Assembly (NCBI GenBank): GCA_964035545.1
Contig: OZ037766.1
Span: forward strand, 11,851,722 to 11,915,721
From: Bugula neritina
Lineage: Eukaryota > Bryozoa > Gymnolaemata > Cheilostomatida > Bugulidae
Direction: 5' to 3'
DNA length: 64,000 nucleotides
Shown: positions 21,174 through 34,472 of the stretch, piece by piece
How the letters are laid out: each line of letters begins with the position of its first letter
How positions within the stretch are numbered: position 1 is the stretch's first letter
Position numbers and translations under genes: made by a program
Notes under the pieces: model-generated
Databases searched by the model: none
What the model was told of the DNA's origin: nothing
The model's input: only the letters and a program-made list of their open reading frames with translations

Positions 21174-24109
21174 TTATGTTTGCAAATCTCTCCGTTTATG
21201 TAACTTGGAGTATAGCCCAAAGTTAAACAGCTAATCTCTCGTATATCAAAATACAATTTCATTTACTTTCTATATACTAAATATGAGGTTGTTTTTCTTT
21301 TTGTAAGTGTTCCTTGCCATTTTGTCGTGTTTTAAATGAGTGAGTGTTAAGAGAATTAGTTATATACATTAGGAAATCGTCAAAACATGCCTTGACATGA
21401 GGATATATTTACCATCTTTTGAAACAATAGGCTTATAGGCCATACCAAGTTAAACCATTTAACTTTATTCATATGCTTTTTAATTGGTACTTTTTAAACA
21501 GGAGTTGTTTAGAATTGCAGATTCATTTGGCTGACTAAGAGAAGCAATTACAAACTTTTTACATTATTGAAGTTGTGCAACAGTTTGCCATTATGTAATG
21601 ACTTATCGTAAAACTCAACTTGCTTTTTCATGATGCCCAGAAGTATTTTTCAATATGTTCTACCTGTATTATGAATTTTTACTTTAATGTTTTTTTATAT
21701 TAAACATTATCTTTTATAAAAGCACAAAAATCAGTTCAAATATAAATTAAATGTTTCTTTCTTGATAAAAATTTAAATACTTCTCAGTTTAATAAAAAAT
21801 GTGTAATCAAATCTATAGATCTGTTAACTGAGTAATGAGTAGTGACAGTATGTAATCAGCTAGGTTGGTTGTAGAATGGTTTATTATTGATCAGAGTTTA
21901 AAAATAGTAGAACCCACCACTTGTGTTGCAGGCAGTTTTCAATGTACTAATAATTTGTATTAATAATAAAAAAATATCAATTAATAATAAATGACATTAA
22001 ATTTTATTACATTTTAGTGTTCTATATGTTTTGTTGTGAATTTAGGAAGCCTCTATGCTCAATGAATGATTTTCCCCTCCTTGCTTCTTCTAACCCTTAA
22101 AAAGGTAAAAGCTAGAATCATAATCACAGTCAACCGACACTAGTAAAGGAAACAATTGTTGATTAAATTACCTGGTAAATTCAACATAATCATGAAATTA
22201 GGCTAAGATGTCAACAATCCTACAACAATTTTATTCTAACTTTATATTCCTCTAATCAAATATATTATAGCACTTTATTAATATTGCTAAATCAATTTGA
22301 AAATTATTCAATCATTTTTAGGGATTGTATGCTACAGTAGCAACTCTTGTTACAGAACTGCATGTATATAGTCGACTATATTGTTATTGTAATAAAATAA
22401 TGGTGGGTTGTATTAAACATGCAACAAATTTATCACCAATTAAATAGGTCAGCTATAAGTACCAAGGAAACACATTTACTTCTCTTACAACACTGACAAG
22501 ACCAGAACTGAATGGAAAGTTTTATGTTTTCTATATCTTTTATGCAAATTACTGAGGGTCACAGTGTTTTAATACAAACAATTATACATCTCTGTATCAC
22601 TACTTTTTCTAGTTGAAGAAATAACCAATTTTCAATGCAAAGATTAGTATATCTCAATTGTCAAAAATAGGCATTTAATGTTTGATTACTAAAAATTATA
22701 TAGACAATACTAGACCAATTGTTAAGTAAAGTCCAGCTGCATCACACAGGAGTGCTTTTGAAACATCCAGCATATTAAATAAAAAATGAGCTAGCCATGC
22801 TTTTCCTGTTCAATTAAATTACTCTGTTTTCTGTAATATCAAATGTCAATTATACAAACAAACAAACATACATACACACTTGAACTACCAATTTATGGCT
22901 AACTATTAGTTTCACTAAATGTAATAGAACATATTCCTGATCTACTGCAAGAAGAACAATTATAAAGCAATCTGGCATACTATAATCTATTCTTGAAAAT
23001 ATAAACTACAGTAGTTATATAGCCATTTATAATAGCCATTATAACGTTGTGCATTAAGCAAAGTAATGCTGAGGTCATAATATAAAGGGTAAAAAGTTTT
23101 GCAATTGCTATATAGTAGGCCCGCTGCATAGTTTCTGTAGCATTACTATAAGTATAATTTGTTGTATGAAAGTTCATTTACCCATTTGGTAAACTTAAGT
23201 ATATGGTTATATTATTGCTTTATAATAACTCAGCCTAATATTATATTAAAGTAATGAAATATACTTTTATGAGCAAGTGAAGGAGTTACTCTAGCTGTCA
23301 TTCCTTTACATCTTTAACTTTTACCATAGTTCAGTCATTTAAATTAGGCTTATAATTTTATACTTTATAAATAATATTAAACTTTACTTTTTTGCGTTTA
23401 AAACAAAGTTAAATGCATTAGAGCATAATTGACTTAATATTGCACGAAGACCAAAATATGGGTGTAGGTTGTATACTAACAGTCTATGAGTAAAATATTT
23501 ACTTTATATTTTAATTCTATGATCCTATGATCCAGTACTTTATCAAATGTTGTAATACTTCATCAGCTGTCTTCAAATAATGTTTGCGGAAGGCTGTAAC
23601 TGTTTTCTGCATGTTATCAACAAATAGTATTTTAGCTCAACTGTATGCCAAATGTATACTTTAAAATTACAATTAGACATGTTGCTTTGGCGAAGTATAT
23701 GTAGCCTGTGAAAACAATGTCAAACTAATACTTGAGTTTTAATCCATAATGCAATTTGCAGAAGCTAGAAATTTTAACGATAGATTTCTGTAAGTTTTGC
23801 AATCATTTTATATTTGTATTCATAAATGTTGAATTCAATAGTATGCTTAAGAGAATGACACAACCTCTTGAAAATATATAACTGGTATAAGCTTATTAAA
23901 AGTGTATAGTTTTAAAAATAACAATACTTTCTATATAGTATAATATTCTATTAAAAAGTCTGTAGCATATTTTTTTCATATGTGTAATATAATTACTTTG
24001 CTGGTTTTTGATTGGCTAAAATACTATTAAATCAATTTTGAATGAACAAAATATATTGCATAATAGTGGGTAATAATTTTCTAAATTGTTGAAGAAGATA
24101 GCATCAAAA

Positions 24110-24970
24110 TTTAGGAGAAAAAATAGGATCTGGTTTGTCAACATCAACCTTTCATAGCAACTGTCACAATCCACTTCCAAATCTTCTTCGCATGTCTACA
24201 AAAAATTAAGATATACGCTGGCTATAAATAATATCAATGAGAGAATTAATAAAGTAAATAGTATATTTCTATATCTGGCATCAACTTATTTTCTGAACTG
24301 AAATTTTGAACACTTAAGGCACTTTTTAACCCAGTAAAGTAAAATTGTGAGCTAATTTTTGCATCACTTATACGTTTTCAATTTCAAAAAATCAAAGCCA
24401 ATTATTAATCATTAGCTTAAAAATCTAATTTAATGCTCTTTGCCATGAATTTGTAGTTTAGTAGAATGTCTATTTATTTTTTCATCACTTTCAACCTTTT
24501 TTTCAATTCTGTATAATTATTAAAATGTATTTTAATTCTGTTAGTATTGCAAAAACCTACCAAGCCGTGAACATGTTCATTTAAACTATTCAGAAGTATT
24601 CTTTGGTGTTTAGCTTTGGTTGTTTGGTGAAGACATGACTCAGAGTTACAGCACAAAACATTCTCTTCCCCGTCAAAACATTCTTCATAGTGTCGGTCTG
24701 GGAAAAGCTTGCCCATCTTGATATCGAGATAATGTATTTGTTGACAGTATTCAAACAACTTGTGCATGTGATGAAATGCAATGAGTTTGTGATTCTCTTG
24801 CTGTACTTCTGGCTTTATATAGCAAATCTGGGCCAACCTCAGCAGTAGTTAAATATGCAACTTATTCAAAAACCTGTCAATCAAGTACTCTGCCTTGACT
24901 GTCCACGCACTGCTCTGATGAACACACAGTTAGGTGGGCAGGTCTATGGATATGGTAATCTGTCGTCATT
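24110..24970 (-). pseudogene. Broken copy of the unrecognised gene, unit 2
   Basis: Minus-strand match to the penultimate and last exons of the 55.6-57.7 kb gene. The open stretch 24836-24474 reads LAQICYIKPEVQQENHKL and then GKLFPDRHYEECFDGEEN. The 5' part of the exon is frameshifted relative to the source. Its 3' flank continues into the block repeat as in units 1 and 3. Confidence 0.6.
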
Positions 24971-27784
24971 CTATTTTAATAATCTAAAATAAACATCTAA
25001 TAGTGGTGCCAGAAGAGCGAAAAAAACAATTTGAAGCATGTGATGTGAAGCTTCATTGCACTTTGGCAATACAAATACACTGGTTTTTGTATTGCATTAA
25101 GCTCATACTGCATGGTGTAAAATTAGTTCAGATTTCACAACAAGTTTATATAATGTAAAATTGTTAAACATGATTATTGAGCAAACAATTGTGATGACTT
25201 CTTTATCAAAGCAGCAGCAACACAATAGTAGCAGTATAATTATGCAAAATAATGATCAGTCATTGTGTTAATTGTCTTTCACTTTGACAGAAAAAAAGTA
25301 GTTAAGCTCTAGCTCCCATATACATACATATGTATTGTGTTCACACAAGTGGGTTAAAAAACGCGTAAATTAAACTGCCAGGTTACCATTTTATATTAAA
25401 TCGCTAATATTGGATGTTTTATAGCTCTGCAATTTTTTGAAGTTCAAGTTGAAATTGAAATTATTTGCTTAGTAAGTTATAGCTATAGATTTGAAAACAT
25501 CACAGTTGATAAGTTTTCTAATTGTTAAGTACTCAACATTTGTTTGTGTTGCTAAGACCAACTTCGTTATTTGGTTAAGTTTTATGTTATATTTTATTAA
25601 CTTTCTTTAAAAAAAAGTAAATGAAGTATAGGCAATAATTATATGCACGTAAGCCCAATTACCCACGTGACAACTAACAAGAAGTACATGGTGACTGGAC
25701 CATGTGTGCAAAAGCATGACAATTGAATCACCATCTGTGTGAGAACTCTGAGTCTGTAGTGGTTAGACATCACGTGGCTGTTAGTTTGGACGCTGCATGT
25801 GTCAGTTGCTACTCTTGCATAATAAATGAGGTGCCAGACAATTATGATGAATTGTACAAAAATGTAGGAGATGTAATTGTTTAAGAATTGTTGTTGTTTC
25901 TGGGTTGATAGTTGTTCAATACTCGCCACTCTATTGCTTAGAAATAATGTTTTGAGTAAATTATTACTACAACATAATGATATGATGCGTTTATGAGGTG
26001 AAAGCAGACCAATTAGGATAATGCAAATTAGAAAATCTAGAAAATTGACAAATTTGTAGCTCAAGTCAAATTCATACTCAGGCTGTATCCATAATGAAGA
26101 TGTCATATTCTATACATTGATATACCTGAAATATTTCAACACCTTTGTACAGTTATAATGAAAGTTCTCAAATTAATTCAGTTATAATCAAGTGTCATGC
26201 CAACAATTAACTGCAGTTACTATAGCTGGAAAAAAACCAAAAAAAGTCAAAATATTCCTTTTCACAATATTCATTTCATGCCAATGTAGGTAGCAAATTA
26301 ACATAATGACATCACCTAGAGAAAATTTTTCATCAACTATGTAAATATTTGTAGTTACTTCATGAACAAATATAGGAAATTCCACCCTGTTGTTTCAGTT
26401 ACATGTGACTGGCCTAAAAGCAAAACTCTCCTTCCTGTATTATTCAACCAATTCAAATAAATTTTATATTGTTATGAAAATCTTCAAGCTAGACCAAGTG
26501 GTTAGATACAGACAAGTGAATTACATAGACATGATGATAGTAGTATTAATTCTTTTCTGTACATATAGTTTGATGAATAACATTCCACATATCAGCTGAG
26601 TATTTGAAACATATATAATGTTATTCTGGTTATGTATTATGTTATGAAAAGCATAAACATAAATGCCGTAAAAATAGATGAGAGTAAAAAGATATAAAAT
26701 GTTTTATGAGCATATAACATGCAGCAGGTGTATTCATTAGCTGTGGACCAGTAGGAGTTTGTTGAAATTAACGAAATCAAAATTGAACTGGATCTGCATT
26801 GATTTAGATGTTGAGCAGATTTTCATTTCACTTGAACAGGTTTTCTTTTCGAGGTTACAACAGCTAAATACGATGTATTTGCCTAGCTTTGTAAAATTAT
26901 TACCCAATTTTTGTCAATTTCTTTCTCTTTTTTAATTTCAGTTTAGCTCTTTATAAGAAAAATTTGAGATAAACAATATTATAATCAGGAAGAAAAATTG
27001 AAAGTGTTGAAACAATTTGCTGTTCTTTGTAATTAATGAATGTCTTTAAATGAGGGAGCAGCCGTGGTCTAGGGGTTAAAGTGTTTGCTTTGTGAACACG
27101 AAGTCATGGGTTCGAACCCAGACAAAGGCCACTGGTGATGTTAGGAAGAGCATTCAGTCATAATTGCTCCTGTGCCTCATATGAACAAGTCCTTAGCCCG
27201 TTCTAATAAAAACCCTTCCCAACAGGGGTTTCTCACAGGGATAGCAACTATAAACTTGCGTGAGTTTTTTCTAAATGAGTATAAATAAGATTCAGAATAA
27301 CACTTCTCTATCTCTGAGAGAAAAAGTGGTAATTTTAAAGAAAATAAACGTAATTTTAATTCCAATTTCATTGTAATCAAAACCTATCAATATGTATAGA
27401 TGCATCATAATAATGATGCATATGCTGCAGTTGGAATCTATATTTTCCATGCACCATAACATTACTTTTCCATCATTTAATTGTGCTTCTTGTGAAAAAA
27501 GTCTGTCATTGCTGCGTAACATTAAAATATCTAACACATTATTCATGCTTTTAATAATAAATGCTATAGTTTTTCTCTGTTGGAATTTTACACCTAAGAC
27601 AACAAGCATTGTATGATCTCACTCAAGTTCTATTAAGTCACTATATTGTTATATCGGTACGAGAATAAATAGAAATATTTCAACATTAATAATACAACAT
27701 ATATTATTTTTATTTTTGATTTCTCTGGTTGAATGAAATATCCTTGTAACTTAATTTACACTATTATTTTACGATAATATTTTT
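24737..27784. repeat. 3.1-kb internal tandem block B4
   Basis: First block copy of unit 2, with a SINE at 27052-27269 at the same site as B1 and B2 and without the 48-bp insertion. It ends at the recurring ttttgttgacagtatgtaaac junction. B4 followed by LINE and B5 mirrors B2 followed by LINE and B3. Confidence 0.8.
27052..27269 (+). mobile_element. tRNA-derived SINE, copy 3
   Basis: Same site as copies 1 and 2, 3 bp shorter (gctttgtgaacac where the others have gcttatttgtgaacac). A and B boxes are intact. Present in B4 only within unit 2. Confidence 0.85.
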
Positions 27785-28942
27785 GTTGACAGTATGTAAA
27801 CAACTTGTGCATCTGATGAAATGCAACGAGGTTTGTGATTGTGTGTGTGTTTTATTTCATCATAATATAGTGTTTTACAACTATATAGCATAAGTTACAA
27901 GAGCAGACAGACAATTAGAAAGGAAACATAGTAACAAATAACAGTATATAATAATAAAGCTGTCGGAAGTGATGATGAGGCCCAGTGCGAAATAGCATGG
28001 CTAGTGGTACGCGGGCCCAATGTTGGCATAACCATACAAGGCACCACAGATCACTCAACAGAGTGGAGGTTATGCTTCAATTCCGTTTTAGATTTACCAA
28101 GTGGCTGTATAATCTTTAAAAATTTTGGCAACTTATTCCACAGTGCAGATATTTCAAAACTGGAGGTGCGTTGACCAGCAAATGAAGAATAAAATGGAAC
28201 AGGAAGAGATTGCAACTGATGACCAGTAGTATAGTGAGAGTGTGTCGAAAAGCTTCCTGAATAGTAGATTTTATGAGCTTTAATTAGCAGTTTGTACTTG
28301 TACAACTTGTCAACTGGTAAAATGTCTGATTTCCTAAACAGGTCTTTAGAATGGTATCCAAAAAGGTTTGCGATGAATTATATGGACAATTTTCTTTTGA
28401 AATTTTATCACTCTATCAAGATGGACCCTGGATGCATTCCCCCATGATTCTATAAAGTAGCACAGCCTGGAATGTATAAGTGAATAGTATGACATAATCA
28501 AAATTTTTTTAGGAGCGAATGCATTTAAACGATAAAAAAGTCCCGAAATTGGTCGAAGATTTAATAATATTTTCTGAATGTGGGATGACCAGTTTAAATT
28601 TCTATCAATTATCACACCTAAAAATTTTACTGCGTCAACTGCTGTTATTGGTTTGTCGTTTATTGTTAATTTTAAATCAAATTGGAACTTATTTTGATAG
28701 TTCTTAAAAATAATGTAAGGTGTTTTTTCATAATTAATTGTTAGCTTATTTATTTGGCACCATTCACATAGTCTTTTAAGATCAGAAGAGATTTTCTCAT
28801 ATTCAATGTTTAAATTTTTTGATTTTAGTAATAAGTTAGTATCGTCAGCATATAAAATTGGTGTTACATATTTTAAAGTTTCGCAAAGATCGTTGATATA
28901 TATTAGGAACAAGGTGGGACCTAGCACAGATCCTTGGGGCGG

Positions 28943-29248
28943 TGTGGTGGCTCGTGGAGCTACCAGCAGCACGGTACACAGGGTCGCGTAATTGACCCGG
29001 AACAATGACAGCCAATTAGCGACTTTAATAGTTAGTAGCAGTAGTAGTTTCCCGCTGTTAGTTAGTTGAAGTTAGAGTGTTGAATAATCTAGATGTGTGG
29101 AATTATTAAATGTATTTGTATAGTTTTTGTAATGTGTTCTTGTGTTTAAAATATATACTCGTTCACTCGACTTATCCTGGTGAAGTTCTCTAGCAAGTAA
29201 TTAGACTCTCTGGATTGCATATCAACCCTAATTCTGAAAAACATAACA
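28943..29248 (+). repeat. 5' LTR, Gypsy
   Basis: TGTGGTGGCTCGTGG to ACATAACA, 306 bp. It is nearly identical to the 3' LTR, showing recent insertion. Confidence 0.92.
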
Positions 29249-29249
29249 G

Positions 29250-29266
29250 TGGTGGCAGCGGTGGGA
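29250..29266 (+). other. Primer binding site, tRNA-Leu
   Basis: TGGTGGCAGCGGTGGGA, one base after the LTR, is exactly complementary to the 3' end of an animal tRNA-Leu (UAG type: …TCCCACCGCTGCCA plus CCA). Confidence 0.85.
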
Positions 29267-29281
29267 TAGTGCACATCCAAG

Positions 29282-30235
29282 ATGGAGACTGAAAATGCTG
29301 GAATGCAACCACCGGCAGCAGAAGGTGAGCACAGAGACAATGCTGTAGAGGCAATGCCTGTAAACTATGTAGTAGAAGAGCGAAGGGTTCCGCGGGAACT
29401 GACTGAGGACCGCTACCGGTTAAAAGCGCCCACCTTCACGGGCGAAGAAGAGGTGGAGCAATTCATCCAAGAGTTTAGCAACGTAATGGACGTCGCCCAG
29501 TGGCCCCCTAGGGTGGCCCTGCTGAAGCTCAGAATGGCATTGATGGACAAAGCCAAGCCTTATGGGCTAGGCGTAGACATCGATAGTATCTTTGCTTCTC
29601 TGCGGGCCCGCTTCGGCATCTCCGCTACAGATGCCCGGGCCCGACTGCAGAGGTTGCGGCGTGATCTTCACACCCCGCTACGGGAACATGCCGCCGCGGT
29701 CATGAAGCTGGCACAGATCGCATATAGCGATTTGCCTCAAGCCAACCGCGAGAGGTGTACCCTTGACGCCTTCATACAATCTGTCAACGATCTGGGTCTC
29801 CACCACCAGTTTCTAGCTAGGGGAGTCACCACCGTTGAAGATGCTTTGACAGAGGGGGAAGCTTACCTCCTAGCCAATCAGATGCATAAAAGTCACGGGA
29901 ACTCCCGTCAAGTGGAGGTAGACCGCGCGGACACGGCAGCGGGACGAGAGGAGGAAACCTCCGCAACGGTTGCCGTGGCTCAGTTAGCGACAGCATCGAA
30001 AGTCACTCAACTGACTGACATGCTGGCCAAACTGATAGCAACACTGACACCCCAAACCCCAGTAGGTACCGCCGCTGGGCCCGTACGGCCACCGGCGCCG
30101 CCACCGGGGGAAACGGTCAGTTTTTGCTGGGAATGCGGAAATCAAGGACATTTCCACAGGTACTGTCCCTTCCTAACTCCGGGGTTAAACTACCGCGGCC
30201 CGCAGATGTTCCCACCTCTTGCGAGCCGACGATGA
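29282..30235 (+). CDS. Gypsy Gag
   Basis: 317 codons from the first ATG after the PBS. The N-terminus is acidic and Pro-rich. The capsid-like region (about 40-215) begins near DRYRLKAPTFTGEEEVEQFI and includes RLRRDLHTPLREHAA. A single CCHC zinc knuckle at 282-295 (CWECGNQGHFHRYC) should bind RNA. The frame is intact. It overlaps the protease frame, which lies in -1, from about 30124 to 30235. A consensus splice donor (GAAG|GTGAGC) lies at codons 14-15. Confidence 0.92.
   Translation: METENAGMQPPAAEGEHRDNAVEAMPVNYVVEERRVPRELTEDRYRLKAPTFTGEEEVEQFIQEFSNVMDVAQWPPRVALLKLRMALMDKAKPYGLGVDIDSIFASLRARFGISATDARARLQRLRRDLHTPLREHAAAVMKLAQIAYSDLPQANRERCTLDAFIQSVNDLGLHHQFLARGVTTVEDALTEGEAYLLANQMHKSHGNSRQVEVDRADTAAGREEETSATVAVAQLATASKVTQLTDMLAKLIATLTPQTPVGTAAGPVRPPAPPPGETVSFCWECGNQGHFHRYCPFLTPGLNYRGPQMFPPLASRR
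30184..30190 (+). promoter_or_regulatory. Candidate -1 frameshift site G_TTA_AAC
   Basis: In the gag frame the codons read GGG TTA AAC just before the gag stop (30233-30235), inside the gag/protease overlap. The protease frame is -1 relative to gag. G UUA AAC is a known slippery heptamer in arteriviruses. The following GC-rich stretch (taccgcggcccgcag) could form structure; this is inference. Confidence 0.45.
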
Positions 30236-31395
30236 AACCTCCAGGGAAGAAGAAACCCAGGTCACCCAGACGGGTACCGCGTGCTGGCAACCGAAGGTGG
30301 CAACAGCCGCGACGGACTAGCAAGGGGCTCCGCCCCGCCGCTACCTTTTCCATGCCCCTCAACAATCAATTCGACGGGCTACCAGCCCAAGAATCTGGAT
30401 GGGAGCCCGCGGAAGTAACGGGAAACCTAGCCTCGACACCTCCGAGGCCCACTTACCTCCATCCCAAGAGACCTCCTTCGCGACCTAAAGCAAGGGAGGT
30501 ACTCCCTGCGAGAGCAAGGCCTGAAGAGAGAGTTCAGATGCAGCCCCATGGGAACAGCTATTTCTTGCCCGGTAAACTGGAAGGCAAAGCTGTTACTTTC
30601 CTAATTGATTCGGGCTGTACCACGAACCTCCTAAGCCGCCAACTCTTCGACACCCTCAGTGCTAGGGTCAGGGGCGAGATGGAACCGTATGAGGGGGAGT
30701 ATGGCACCCTGGCTGACCGGTCGTGCCTTCTCTTCTATGGTATAATTGAGCTGACAGGACGAGTCCGTGATCAAACGATCCAAGAGACGTTTATCGTCAG
30801 TCAGCTCAAGGAGGACGCCATCCTCGGGATGCCATTCCTGAAACGGCACGGATGTCACATCGATTTTAGTAAATCTGCGATGGTGATGTCTGGGCGAGAA
30901 CTCGCCTGCGTCGACAAGTTCGGCCGCCCCTTAGTAGGAGGCGTGCAGGTGGTACGCAACTGTACCGTACCAGGCCGCTCCCGGGCTACCATTCACTGCA
31001 GAGTGAACAATAGCCGGATCTCTGGACTCGGGGTAGTCGAAGGCGCGCACGAAAGGATCCAACTTGCCAGCAGTCTGAACCAGCTGACTGAGCAAGGGGA
31101 GATCTTAGTGCAGTGTGTCAACCCCTTTACCGAACCTGTCAAGCTTCCGGCTGGATCTATGCTGGGCCGGTTCCACTCTGTCCAGGAGGAGGACGTGGGC
31201 CCGTCGCTGGGTGATGCGACGGAGGCACCCCTCCTCGCCCTACTCAAGGGCGAGGGACAGTCCCAACACACATCCGGGAGTTATATGAAACAGCCTGTGG
31301 TGGCTGCGCGAGTAACAAAGAACGCCAAGCTATGGCGAAGTTACTACGCGACTACGGCGATGTGTTCAGCAGCGGAGATAATGACATGGGACTGA
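30236..31395 (+). pseudogene. Gypsy protease region
   Basis: Open in the frame -1 to gag. After a basic Pro-rich linker the aspartic protease shows VTFLIDSGCTTNLLS with catalytic DSG at 30607-30615 and the AILGMPFL turn near 30818-30841. The frame ends at TGA 31393-31395. The sequence that should join protease to RT changes frame near 31,258: the -1 frame downstream reads HIRELYETACGGCASN, typical of this linker. A single-base loss there is likely, so PR and RT are not in one open frame in this copy. Confidence 0.8.
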
Positions 31396-34124
31396 CTGGA
31401 GTTGTCAGACACGAAATACCGCTGACTGCAGGGACGGTCCCTATCCGGCAACCCACACGCAGGCTGGGGCCGGAGAAAGAGAAGGAGGTTAGCCGACAAG
31501 TACGGGATCTTCTGGACCGCGGCCTCATAGAGCCCGCCCATAGTGCGTGGAGCTCGCCGGTCGTATTGGTACGGAAGAAAGACGGCAGTTGGCGGTTCTG
31601 TGTGGATTACCGCAAGCTCAATAGCGTAACCATACAAGACGCCTACCCTCTACCTCGTATTGACGAGTCATTGGACGCCCTAGCCGGCAGCAAGTACTTC
31701 AGTACGTTAGACTTGTTGAGCGGTTACTGGCAAGTTCCTCTGAGTCCCGACGCCCAGGAGAAGGCGGCGTTTATCACACGGGACGGTTTGTGGAAGTGGA
31801 AGGTGCTGCCTTTCGGGTTAACTTCCGCCCCAGCCACCTTCCAGAGGCTGATGGAGCAAGTCCTCAGCGGGCTCCATTGGAAGACACTGCTGATCTACCT
31901 CGATGATGTCATCGTGATTTCCCCAGACTTCGAGACACACGTCAGTCGTCTGCGGGAAGTTTTCGAGAGACTCCGAGGCGCCGGTCTTAAGCTCAAACCT
32001 TCCAAGTGCGCTCTATTGCAGCCGGAGGTCAAGTACCTGGGGCACGTTGTCGGTCGAAACGGCGTGGCAACGGATCCCGAAAAGGTACGGGCGATAGAAG
32101 ACTGGTGCCGACCTGATGGAGGTTGCAAACAGTGTCTCAACATCGAGAAGAGGGACGGAGGTCCCCCGCGATGCGAGTTAGAGACATTGGCTCACCATGG
32201 AGCACCGTTTGACTGGGACCAGGGTCAACTCAGACAGGAGGTTGACGAGTCCCCGGAGGTTGTACAAAATCTCCGCGCCAATCCTGTACTGGCCGATAAT
32301 GTCCAGGAGCTGAAGAAGCTCCAGGAAGAGTTGCCTGGGGTAGTGGCAGACATATATCGGGCCAAAAAGGACGGGCGACGACCCAGCGAGGAACGCATAC
32401 GGCAGGGATGCGCCGAGTTCCGGCTACTCTGCCAGCGTTGGGACTCGCTGAGGATCGGGCAGGATGGTCTATTGACCATTTCTCTAGCTGCCAACGGCAG
32501 ACACCCGGAGAGGAAGAGGGTGGTCTGCCCCAGCGCCATACGCCGCGAGTTAATTTGGGACACTCACAAACAGGCCCACGCAGGAGTCAAGAGAGTGATC
32601 TCCAAATTGCAACTCCGGTGGTATTGGCCCAAAATGGGGCGGGACGTCCGGCTCAGAGTAAAGTAGTGCGAAATCTGCCAGGCCAGCAAGCGTGGCCGTC
32701 TCCCTGGTGAAGCGGGACGGCGGAGGCTATATGCTGGCAGGCCGTGGCAAGTGGTAGCTGTTGACCTGGTCGGACCCATGCCCCTGACCCCCAGAGGCAA
32801 TAGTTGGATCTTAGTACTGACTGACCACTTTACTAGGTGGGCAGACGCTCTGGCTATCCCAGATGCGTCAGCCCCAACAGTGGCCAGGGCGCTAGACCAA
32901 CATGTATTCTGTTGTTTCGGGCTTCCCGAACAGATACACTCTGATCAAGGCGCGCAGTTTCAGTCCCAACTGATGAGCGACCTTTGTCGCCTCTGGGGAG
33001 TGAATCAGAGCAGGACCACCCCCTACCACCCTCAAGGTAATGGGGTGGTGGAGCGCAATAACCGGATGCTAGGTGATGCGCTCCGGAGTCTCCTCCTTGG
33101 ACGCAGTCAAGAGGAATGGGACACGGTGTTGCCGCAAGTCATGCGTGCATACCGCAGCACCCCACACACCAGTACTGGTGAGACCCCAAACCTCTTGATG
33201 CTCGGGAGAGAGACTCGTGTCCCTGACCATCTCACCTACCACGTTCCAGAGCTAGACAACTCGATTCACGAGTATGCCAGTGAACTAGTGGAACGGATGA
33301 AGGTCGCACACGATATACTGCGCGAACAGCAGTGGAAGGTGCGACACGAAGATTCCGAGGAACCACCCCTCTACCAGACGAGAGATAAGGTGTAGATGGT
33401 CAATTACCGTAAGCGTCGCGGACAGGCGGCTAAGCTACAGCCCAAGTTCGTGGGACCCTACGTGATCGTCGAGGCGATGCCCAACCATACGTACAAGATT
33501 GAGCGCTCAGGACAGGTGTCTATTCAGAATGAGTCTCGCTTGAAGCCGTATTGGGCTAGCCCTGACGCAGTGGGAGAAGCCCCCCCGTTGTTGGAGTCTA
33601 GAAGGCAGACAACAACGCGTGGGCGACGGCGGCAGGGACCTGAATATGAAGTGGTCATACCGCGGGAGGAAGACTTGGTGAGAGATGAGCGACCGCTTTT
33701 ACCAACAGAAGCGCGTCCGCCACCGCCAAATCTGATTCCATCACTTCCAGAAACCGAGCCGGTTCCGGAAGTGCAAACCCCCACGGAGGGAGGGGCTCCA
33801 TCCGGAGAACAAGAAGAAGTGACCACTAACGGTGAAGTAGAGACGCCACCAGAGGCCCCTACTAACACACCGACGAGTGCGTCACCTCCCCTGGAGCGGG
33901 GACAACGTACGAGGCAACCCCCCGCATACTTGAAAGACTTCGTATGTGACTGCATTAAAAGCAGCGCGTATGAAAGTCTAGGGGAAAACCGTACGGGAAA
34001 AGTATCGAGCAAATGTGGGAGTTGTCAACACCACGGAAATATCAACTTTTGTATCGGCGGAAGTAGAAACAAAATTCATCCGCCGGGTGCACAAAGTCTT
34101 AATCACGCACCCCAACCACGCTGA
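31258..34124 (+). pseudogene. Gypsy reverse transcriptase-integrase, broken
   Basis: RT motifs: SSPVVLVRKKDGSWRFCVDY, LPRIDESLDAL, FSTLDLLSGYWQ and catalytic YLDD at 31896-31907. Right after KVRAIEDW (near 32,100) the sequence jumps to GCKQCLNIEKRDGG, so the connection and RNase H region are missing, with frame kept. Integrase follows: HHCC zinc motif starting THKQAH, then a TAG at 32664-32666 just before its CEIC half; catalytic Asp at 32763, Asp at 32943 and Glu at 33051 (35 residues between the last two); a second TAG at 33393-33395; then the GPYVIVE C-terminal module. The Pro/Glu-rich tail ends at 34124. Confidence 0.88.
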
Positions 34125-34472
34125 TGCAGTCAAGAGTAGACGTGTTCCTAATCAGTAGTCCAAACCATTTCACAAATTCAGTATGTCTTACGACAACAGA
34201 TCGTGGGGTGAGTTAACTATATCTTGATATGGAAACTAGATTGCATCACTCAGCTCCGACTAATTGAGTCAAATGAGCTGGAGATAGGCTAGTGAACTAC
34301 CGTGGTAAGAACTCAGTTTGACTTAGAGATTTTATAATCTCATTGCAATACGTGTTCTATCTGACTATTCACTACCATAAATCTCTACGAGGTAACTGAA
34401 CGAGAAGTTGCCAGGCTGTTCAAGCTGACAACACTGCAGTGTATTATACTAACGCTGTTGAAACTCTTTCAG

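Larger units (their letters stand above)
1..22330. repeat. Tandem segmental duplication, unit 1
   Basis: Sequence from the left edge recurs after about 22.33 kb and again at 45.12 and 53.21 kb: the motif agaactgcatgtata near base 36 returns near 22,358, 45,146 and, degenerate, 53,230. The first 1.2 kb, AT-rich with no convincing gene, matches 22.4-24.1 kb closely. The unit then holds broken minus-strand exons (1.2-2.0 kb), three copies of a 3.1-kb block, and a broken PDE12-like 3' end (20.1-21.2 kb). From 21,174 to 22,330 there is only AT-rich non-coding sequence shared with units 2 and 3. Insertions of a Gag-protease LTR element and a LINE swell the unit. Boundaries are approximate, set by eye. 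Confidence 0.85.

Noticed and set aside
32225-34012. Minus-strand ORFs opposite the Gypsy pol
   Set aside because: GC-rich shadow frames of pol with no domain motifs.
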